64,000 bases of DNA from Uranotaenia lowii (Eukaryota > Arthropoda > Insecta > Diptera > Culicidae). The stretch is taken from the NCBI RefSeq assembly GCF_029784155.1, contig NC_073692.1, positions 69,700,012-69,764,011 of the forward strand. The letters are read 5' to 3'. The notes below the pieces were generated by a model. The model was not told where the DNA came from and did not search any database. It saw only the letters and a list, made by a program, of their open reading frames with translations. A program made the position numbers and the translations under genes. This document shows, in pieces, positions 57,128 to 64,000 of the stretch; the first letter of the stretch is position 1; each line of letters opens with the position of its first letter.

Positions 57128-60100
57128 ATGGAAGGAAACAAGGTTTCAATCGTAAAGCTGAATGGTTCCAACTACTCGGTATGGAAATTCAAGGCTGAAA
57201 TGCTGCTGACTCGTGAGGACATGTGGAAGTACATTGAGGACGAAGCTCCGGCGCCGATGACGGATGTATGGAAGGGAGGCGATCGCAAAGCGAAAGCGAC
57301 GATTGCTCTGCTCGTTGAGGATCAGCAACATGCCCTGATACGCAACTCGAAGACCGCCAGGGAAGCTTGGAACAACCTCATGAAGCACCACGAAAAAACG
57401 TCCCTCTGCTCGAAGGTTGCGGTACTGAAAAGGATCTGCAACAAAACGTACAAGGACGGGGACGACATGTAAAGCCAGCTTTTTGAACTGGAAGAGCTGT
57501 TTGCGAAGCTGTCGTGTGCTGGACTGGATCTCGGCGAGCCACTGATGGTCGCGCTGGTCCTTTGTAGCCTCCCTGTTTCTTTCGACACGCTCACGACGGT
57601 ACTTGAGAGCCGTTCCGACGATGAGCTGAAACTGGAGCTGGTAAAGAGTAAGTTGTTTGACGAAGTAGCGAAACGAGAACGCGGACCGTCGGATGCAGCG
57701 CTGAAGGCAAGTTTCACCGGGAAAAAGAAATCGCTGGTGTGCCATTTCTGCAAGAAAAGTGGCCACAAACAAAAGGAATGTCGATTGTACGCGAAGCAAA
57801 TGGAACCGGAAAAAGGTCGATCGCCAAAGGCAAAAGCTGCACGTAGTGGAGAGCAATCCGTAACATTTGCTCTGATGGGTAGTACGCAAACTCATGTTGG
57901 TGACTGGATTGTGGACTCAGGAGCGTCACGGCACATGTGTGGCGACAAAGAATTTTTCAACAAGATCGTCGAAAGCCCTGTGAAAACTATCAGCCTGGCC
58001 GATGGAAAAATCGCAAAAGTTGAAGGTGTTGGCGATGGTCTATTGTTGTGTTACCATGACAATGGAAAAACTACGAAGATCACCCTTGGCAACGTTCTGT
58101 TTGTGCCGAGCTTGGAAATGAATCTGCTGTCTGTACCAATGCTAGTCGAAAAAGGTGCAGAAGTACTATTCAACGAAGGAGGATGCTATATTCTCGTCGG
58201 AGGCCAACAAGCGGCGACCGCAGTCAAGACTGGCGGACTCTACAAGGTGAAGACATCGCAGGAAGTGGTCATGACAGCAAAAGATCACCATAACGTTGAC
58301 TGCCAGCATGTGTGGCATCGGCGCTTTGGGCATCGTGAGCTCAATGCGGTCGGTGAGATGTTGCAGAAAAATCTGGTGGTCGGACTGAAGATGTACGATT
58401 GTGGAGTACGAGAGGGATGCGACTGCTGTCAGAAGGCGAAAATGAGCCGGAAGCCGTTTCCGAAGTCGGTGGAAAGAAAATCTAGTGCTGTGCTTGATCT
58501 CGTGCACACCGACGTTTGCGGCCCTGTGGAAAACGTGTCGGTGTCCGGTCATCGATATTTTATGACCATCATCGACGACTACAGCAGATTTTGTGTCCTG
58601 TATCTGTCGCGGAAAAAAAGCGAAGTTCCGGAGAAGATAATGGAATTCGTGGCCATGATGAAAACGCAATTTGGTCGGAAGCCGAAAGTGGTCAGAAGCG
58701 ACCAAGGTGGCGAGTACACAGGCAGCGCGCTGAGAAATTTCTACAAACGGGAAGGCATTCAAGCGCAGTTCACGACAAGCTACTCTCCGCAGCAAAACGG
58801 CGTGGTAGAAAGACAATTACACTTTGGTAACTAATTGACAACTTTAGCCACCATTCTGGCTCGAAACATGACCATTCTAGTCATTCTAATTCATTCATAT
58901 TGTATTACAAACTAAGATCGATAAATACACCACATTCTGTGCGTAAATAGTCCGTTTGCAATTCAAAAGGCGCGTTTCAGGCGATTTAACTACCCATCTC
59001 ACCCATTTTGTACCGATTTACACCACATTACATCATTACACCACTTCACCATTCCATCCGGTTTGGAAATATCGAGCGCAATAATCGAAATGAGCCGGTA
59101 TATGTTGTTCGACGCCAAGCTTCCTGAGTGTTACTGGGCCGAGGCAGTGAGCACTGCCGTTTATTTGCAGAACGTCCTGTTATCAAAGTCCGTTCCTACA
59201 ACGCCGTTCGAGCTCTGGTATGGAAGGAAGCCGGATGTGACGCATCTGAAAGTCTTTGGGAGTGCGAGGCATGTTCATATCGCCAAGCAGAAAAGGAAAA
59301 AAACTAAGCCCAGCATCGATGAAGCTAACTTTTGTGGGTTACTCGTCGGACCATAAAGCTTATCGTTTCTTGGATCCAGCAACACGAACGGTTATCATCA
59401 GCCGTGATGCCAACTTCGTTGAGGAGGAGCGCCTGGAAGAAAAGAGCCTTATGCAGTCGATGGGCAGCCAGAACGAGAAAGATGTAAAGATGTTGTAGAA
59501 TTCGAGTATTCAGTGAAACCGGTCGAAAATAAAGCTCCGTTGGCGGCCAACAAGGAAGAACCGCTGGACGAGTCGGACATTGATGATGATCAACCCGACG
59601 ACGATGATTTCGACTACAATACCGCAACTGATTCTACGCTAACCGAAGCTGACATCAATTCAGTCATTGAAAATCCCAGAAGGTCGACTCGCCGAACCAA
59701 AGGTGTGCCACCAGCTCGCTATTCTGCAGCTGTTGGCATGGCATCGGTTGCAGCTGCTGAGCCACGAAAGTATGAGGAAGCAATTACCGGACCTGAAAGC
59801 GTGTACTGGAAGGCAGCGATGGACGAGGAATTCCGTTCCTTGATGGAAAACGAAACCTGGGAGATCGCAACACTACCACCTGGTCGCAAGAAGGTTGGTT
59901 GCAAGTGGATCTTCAAACGGAAAGAGGACGAGACCGGAAAAGTTGTTCGGTATAAGGCAAGGTTAGTCGCCCAAGGATACTCCCAAAAGTACGGTGAAGA
60001 TTTTGACGAAGTCTTTGCGCCGGTGGCTAAACAAGTCACTTTGCGGGTTTTGCTAACGGTGGCAGCTGAACGGAATCTCTTCGTCAAGCATGTGGACATC

Positions 60101-61301
60101 AAAACAGCTTATTTGTACGGTACGCTGGATGAAGAAATGTTCATGAAGCAGCCCCCCGGGTACGAGACAGGCAACCCAGCCAGTGTGTGTCGTCTCAAGC
60201 GGAGTCTGTACGGGCTCAAACAAGCAGCCCGAGTCTGGAACAAAACGATCGACGATGTGTTCAAGCGAGCTGGATTCGTGCAGTCGTCCGCAGATGGGTG
60301 CCTCTACGTTCGGACGAAACAGGGTCAACAGTCATTCATCCTCATCTACGTGGACGATATTCTTGTGGCCTGTTCGAGCGAGTCCGATTTTGCAGAAATA
60401 GTTGCGAAACTTCAAAGATGCTTCAAGCTGACCGTGTTGGGAGACGTCAAGCACTTCGTTGGAATCAAGGTAACTAAGTATCTCAACGGATATCTTCTTA
60501 ATCAGCAGGCCTATATCGAGAAGTTGGCTGCGAGGTTCGGTCAGACGGATTCCAAAGGCTCGAAAATTCCGATGGACCCTGGTTACCAGCAAAAGGAGGA
60601 GGACTCAGCTGTACTGCCGAACAGCGACCAGTACCAAAGCCTGGTGGGTGCATGTCGCCGTGAATTCACGTCCAGATGTCTCGATCAGCGCCTCGATTCT
60701 AGGAAGATCCGTCAGTCAACCACGCGTCAAGGATTGGACCGAGGCCAAGAGAGTTTTGAAGTACCTGTTTCTAACTCGAAGTTACCAGCTGAAGTTAGGA
60801 GTGACAGATAAAGCCTTGGAAGTTTACTGCGACGCTGACTGGGCTGGCGACACTCGGGACCGGAAATCAACTTCAGGGTTCCTAATTTTTCTCGGCGGTG
60901 GAGTCGTGAGTTGGGCCTCCAGGAAACAATCGTGTGTGGCGCTGTCTTCCACAGAATCAGAATTCATCGCTCTGGCCGAAGGGTGTCAAGAAATTCAGTG
61001 AATCATGAAGCTCTTGATGGATTTCCAGACAAAAGTGGACCTGCCGATCCGCATACGGGAGGATAACCAAAGCTGTATCCGACAAGTGGAGAACGAAAAG
61101 ATGGACCAACGATCAAAGCATGTGGATACAAAATACTGTTTCATCAAGGACCTGCGGAGCAAGAATATCATAAGATTGCAGTATTGCCCAACGGAAGACA
61201 TGCTGGCAGATATGATGACGAAGCCGTTGCCTAGCGTGAAATTGGGAAAACTACGTGAAGCGACAGGAATAGTAGCTATCGATGTCGAGGAGGAGTGTTA
61301 G
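57128..61301 (+). pseudogene. Copia gag-pol polyprotein with stops, frameshifts and an insertion
   Basis: Starts MEGNKVSIVKLNGSNYSVWK. Domains in order: gag with zinc knuckle CHFCKKSGHKQKEC; protease WIVDSGASRHMC; integrase with HHCC (RRFGHRELN ... CDCCQKAKM), first D (DLVHTDVCGP), second D (VRSDQGGEYTG) and E (SPQQNGVVER); RT from WKAAMDEEFRSLMENETWEI to YVDDILVA; RNase H with YCDADWAGD, STESEFIAL and KHVDTKYCFI; end at 61301. Lesions: TAA at 57470-57472 in gag, about 250 bp inserted at about 58815 after the integrase glutamate, frameshifts near 59320, 59490 and 60650, and TGA at 60999-61001 where the family has tryptophan. Confidence 0.92.
58812..59066. mobile_element. Insertion of about 250 bp in the copia integrase region
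   Basis: The copia reading breaks after NGVVER (58812) and resumes at AIIEMSRYMLFDAKLP (about 59070). The foreign piece contains many ACCATTC / CATTCTA / TTCACC-type short blocks and ends in TACACCAC repeats. Clear target duplication or terminal repeats were not seen. It could be a SINE, a MITE or a solo LTR. Confidence 0.55.
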
Positions 61302-61423
61302 TAGTTACGAATCGAAGCAACCTAGTTTTAGAATAGTATAATTATATGAAGAAATAAAATTTAGTCTTTAGTTAACAGCCAAACAGTTCAGTCGAACTTT
61401 ACTTGCCCTCCAAATCCCCAATA

Positions 61424-62368
61424 ATAGATTCATCTTAATAAGTCATTTTTGTTACTTGCAAATTTTTACAAATTTCGCTCCATTTGAAAAATAGAAGAAA
61501 TACTATGCAATACGATATGAATGATCCTCCCAAGTTATGTATGTTTTCAAGGGATTTAAAACCTCCTCGGTTTATTCATCTCAAAAATGTCAAATCGCCT
61601 AACTACAATGGACTTGATGTCAATTTTATGGTCTCCAAATTAAAGAAAATGACCGCCCATTTTCCAAAGTTCTCAAGTTCGTAATTCTCCTTAGAAAAAT
61701 TTGATAGACAAATTAGGAAAAAATGCAGAATGGAATTGTTGAAAAAAAGTAACGGTCACAAGCTTTTGACATTTAAATGAATAATTATTTCAACGAACTT
61801 ATTCAGTTATATCATAAAATATATTGATTTTCAAAGTACGGACCTTTACATCAACTCAATACAACTCTTTTCAAATTTTGCAGTATCTCGATTTGACAAG
61901 TGTTTCGGAAAAGACTTCTTTAAACTGGATGAATACGAATTTGATTGTTTTATAATCATCGCACCTTTTTTAAGTTACAATTTTGCTAAAAACAGTCGTT
62001 CTTCTGAGAGATTTGTCCGCACCAAACCGGTTCTAGTTTAATTATACTACCAAACTGTAAAATCTATTTAGTATTTCATTGTTGATGTACACAAATATAA
62101 AGCATGTTGCCAATTAAAATATGTTTGGATTTGGAATAATTTTCAGAAATATACCTTTTTCTGGAAAGCTGAGCAAAAATAATAAATTGGAAAAATTTAC
62201 AGAGCAAACTTTCGATATGTTAAATAATTTACAAAAGTTATTAAATTTTTATGGATAAACGAAACTTTTGAAATAGAATTCAAGTTACGAATGGTTAAAG
62301 TTGTTGTGAAAGTATAACTTCAATTATGATGTTTATATGATACGGGGATTGTTAGTTTAAATTTTTAA
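61424..62368. other. No gene recognised
   Basis: AT-rich non-coding DNA. The open frame 61484-61684 has no recognisable motif. Confidence 0.45.
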
Positions 62369-63116
62369 GGGGAAGGGGGGGGGGGGGGGGGGTGGGGTAG
62401 GGTCTAACACTTTCAAAAAATCTATTTTTTATTTTTTTATTTTCTTATTGTAAAACATTTCAAGAATGTTGTGTCAAATTTTCAAGTCAATTGAAGCAAA
62501 ACTGTAGAAATTATAGGCCTTTATCTCCTCCTATCTAATACTGCAAGAAAGCAAGAGCAGAAACTTCAAACGCGTTTTTCTCGAAAGCACATTTTAAAGT
62601 CCGTGGACATCGTCATTTGAAAACTACTTATCCGATTCTTTTCAAATTTGGAACATATTTTCTACATATAAAATACCAGACCCCAACGTTTTTCTTTTTT
62701 TTTTACTTTGGGGAGATTTTACCGATAAAAAATGGCGGATTTTTTCGTGAAAAATCGTAGTTTTTACTTCAAACAGCCACAAAAATTTCATAATTTTTTT
62801 TTAAGTTAAATAAAAACGTTGGGATCCAGAAAAACATCTATTAAAAATATTTTGCTCTGATTTTTTGACTTCAGATGATTCTGTGCTGAGATACAGTGTC
62901 CACCGCAAATCCTGTTTTCTAAAAGCCATCCTCGAAAGTGCTCCGTCACCGGCTCATTTTTGAATATTTTTCTACGAAAAAATTACTAAATGTTCTTTTA
63001 ACAATGCTTTGTATAATACAAAAAATTTGAATACATTTGTTTGAACGATAGCTCTAGAAAAAAATCGTGAAAATGGTGTTTTTTTACCCTTTAGACCCTA
63101 CCCCCCCCCCCCCCCC
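62369..63116. mobile_element. TTAA-flanked TIR element with G/C homopolymer ends
   Basis: TTAA flanks both ends (62365-62368 and 63117-63120). The left end is GGGGAA plus a run of about 18 G, then TGGGGTAGGGTCTAA. The right end, reverse-complemented, is a run of about 16 G then TAGGGTCTAAAGGGT. A TTAA target is typical of piggyBac-superfamily elements. It is 748 bp with no transposase, so it would be non-autonomous. Confidence 0.55.
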
Positions 63117-63120
63117 TTAA

Positions 63121-64000
63121 GTTAAATATACACATTTTATGGAAGATTGTTCGCAAATTTAGGACAATATGCTAGTTACAAAAGACAACATAATTGTAAT
63201 GATGCTCCGAAAAGCCCTTCGAAAGCTAGAATTTGGATCAAATGAAACTTGCCTTCAAACATTTATGATTGTTTATGTTTTTTTTATTCCAGATTGCGCC
63301 AAATTGTTTTACTACTTCCAAGAATTTCGAGTTATTACAAACAAAATTTTAAGTGATAGTTTCAAATAAATAAGTATTGATGTTATAGTATATTTATAAC
63401 GCTTGCTTATATTTACTCAAAGATTAGTCATGTTTCAATATATTTTCCAAACTCATGAAATTGTTTTTACTCTACTTTCGGATAATAATTTGTTTTTTTC
63501 TTTTATGATTTTTTTTCATTTTTGGAGTCTATCACGGATTCCAATCACTCAAAGTGATGAATAATATTACTTTCGGATATTATGAATAGAATCACCAGAT
63601 GTCCGGTACACTATAAATGAATGCTCTGTTCCGGACTTAATGAAAAATATATTTTTCCTCCTTTATGATTTTGTTCCAACTCAACAAAATGTATGCTGTT
63701 TGTTAGGATGTCAGATGCACGTGTTACTAGAATGATAAATGATTTCGGCCACTTGCAATCCCTTAACATGATTTGCCTAGAACTGCCAAAAGAAGTTCCA
63801 AGAAAAGGACACAATATGACGAGGAAAAAGCTTTCTCGAAATTTGAAAACGTGATGTTAAATTTAAAGCAGTTAGAAACTTCAAAACAAAACTGCAATAA
63901 AAGTACACTTGACTTCGCTAAAATTGTTCAAAAATCCATTTGTTTTATCAAAAAAGCTTCCTCAGAACGAAAAACTCAAAGTCAGCAAATCGAAAAATCC
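63121..64000. other. No gene recognised
   Basis: AT-rich, non-coding as far as I can see. The open frames at 63169-63369 (+) and 63814-63611 (-) have no recognisable motif. Confidence 0.4.

Larger units (their letters stand above)
56918..61423 (+). mobile_element. Ty1/copia retrotransposon with both LTRs, disabled
   Basis: LTRs of 128 bp (56918-57045 and 61296-61423) share AGTTACGAATCGAAGCAACC and the rest of their length with few differences, and contain AATAAA. The candidate primer-binding site GGTTGTGGGCCCAG follows the 5' LTR and resembles the initiator-Met type. GAGGAGGAG precedes the 3' LTR as polypurine tract. ATAGATT lies directly after the 3' LTR and again 10 bp before the 5' LTR, so the duplication is unclear. 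The internal ORF has copia order: gag, protease, integrase, RT, RNase H. Confidence 0.92.

Noticed and set aside
57146..57895. 249-codon antisense frame opposite copia gag
   Set aside because: It is a shadow of the coding strand, which has clear gag and zinc-knuckle motifs.

Overview
This window is nuclear DNA from an insect, most likely a culicid mosquito. The evidence is intron-containing host genes with short GT-AG introns, an AT-rich background, and a mosquito-like set of transposable elements: Jockey-type and RTE-like LINEs, BEL/Pao, Ty1/copia and Ty3/gypsy remnants, a DD37E-type mariner relative (ITmD37E), and many TA-, TTA- or TTAA-flanked terminal-inverted-repeat elements. The species cannot be named from the sequence alone.

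Only two host genes are certain, both at the left edge and convergent. Cytoplasmic leucyl-tRNA synthetase (five coding exons, 326-4557, +) and the U5 snRNP thioredoxin-like protein Dim1/TXNL4A (two exons, 5637-5146, -) both appear intact. Two weaker host signals lie further right: a CpG-rich, non-repetitive, promoter/5'UTR-like stretch at about 42.4-44.8 kb, and a possible 3' end of a plus-strand gene at 48465-48723 (exon, 62-bp intron, terminal exon, stop overlapping AATAAA).

Most of the rest is layered mobile DNA. From 5.6 to 20.9 kb there are TIR elements, including a 2.56-kb TA-flanked element that keeps the two ends, but not the catalytic middle, of a pogo-like transposase, plus gypsy and LINE fragments. 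From 20.97 to 31.3 kb a 5'- and 3'-complete Jockey-type LINE (13-bp target duplication) is split by a full-length RTE-like LINE with an uninterrupted 987-residue ORF (7-bp target duplication). A damaged second RTE-like copy lies just upstream in the opposite orientation. From 32.5 to 38.2 kb there is a small LTR (TRIM-like) element nested in a TIR element, and a TA-flanked element holding a 1.6-kb palindrome of inverted 543-bp repeats. From 39.3 to 47.5 kb there are more TIR elements, a heptamer satellite and a direct duplication. From 48.8 to 53.7 kb there is a decayed BEL/Pao element broken by a poly(A) retroposon, a GC-rich block and a DD37E mariner relic. From 56.9 to 61.4 kb there is a copia element with both LTRs but several disabling lesions. 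A TTAA-flanked element with G/C-run ends lies at 62.4-63.1 kb.

The most unusual pattern is a recurring subterminal motif (roughly GGGGCAWnATGmrC) shared by four otherwise different TA-flanked elements. One of these carries pogo-like transposase remnants, which suggests one related group of non-autonomous elements.
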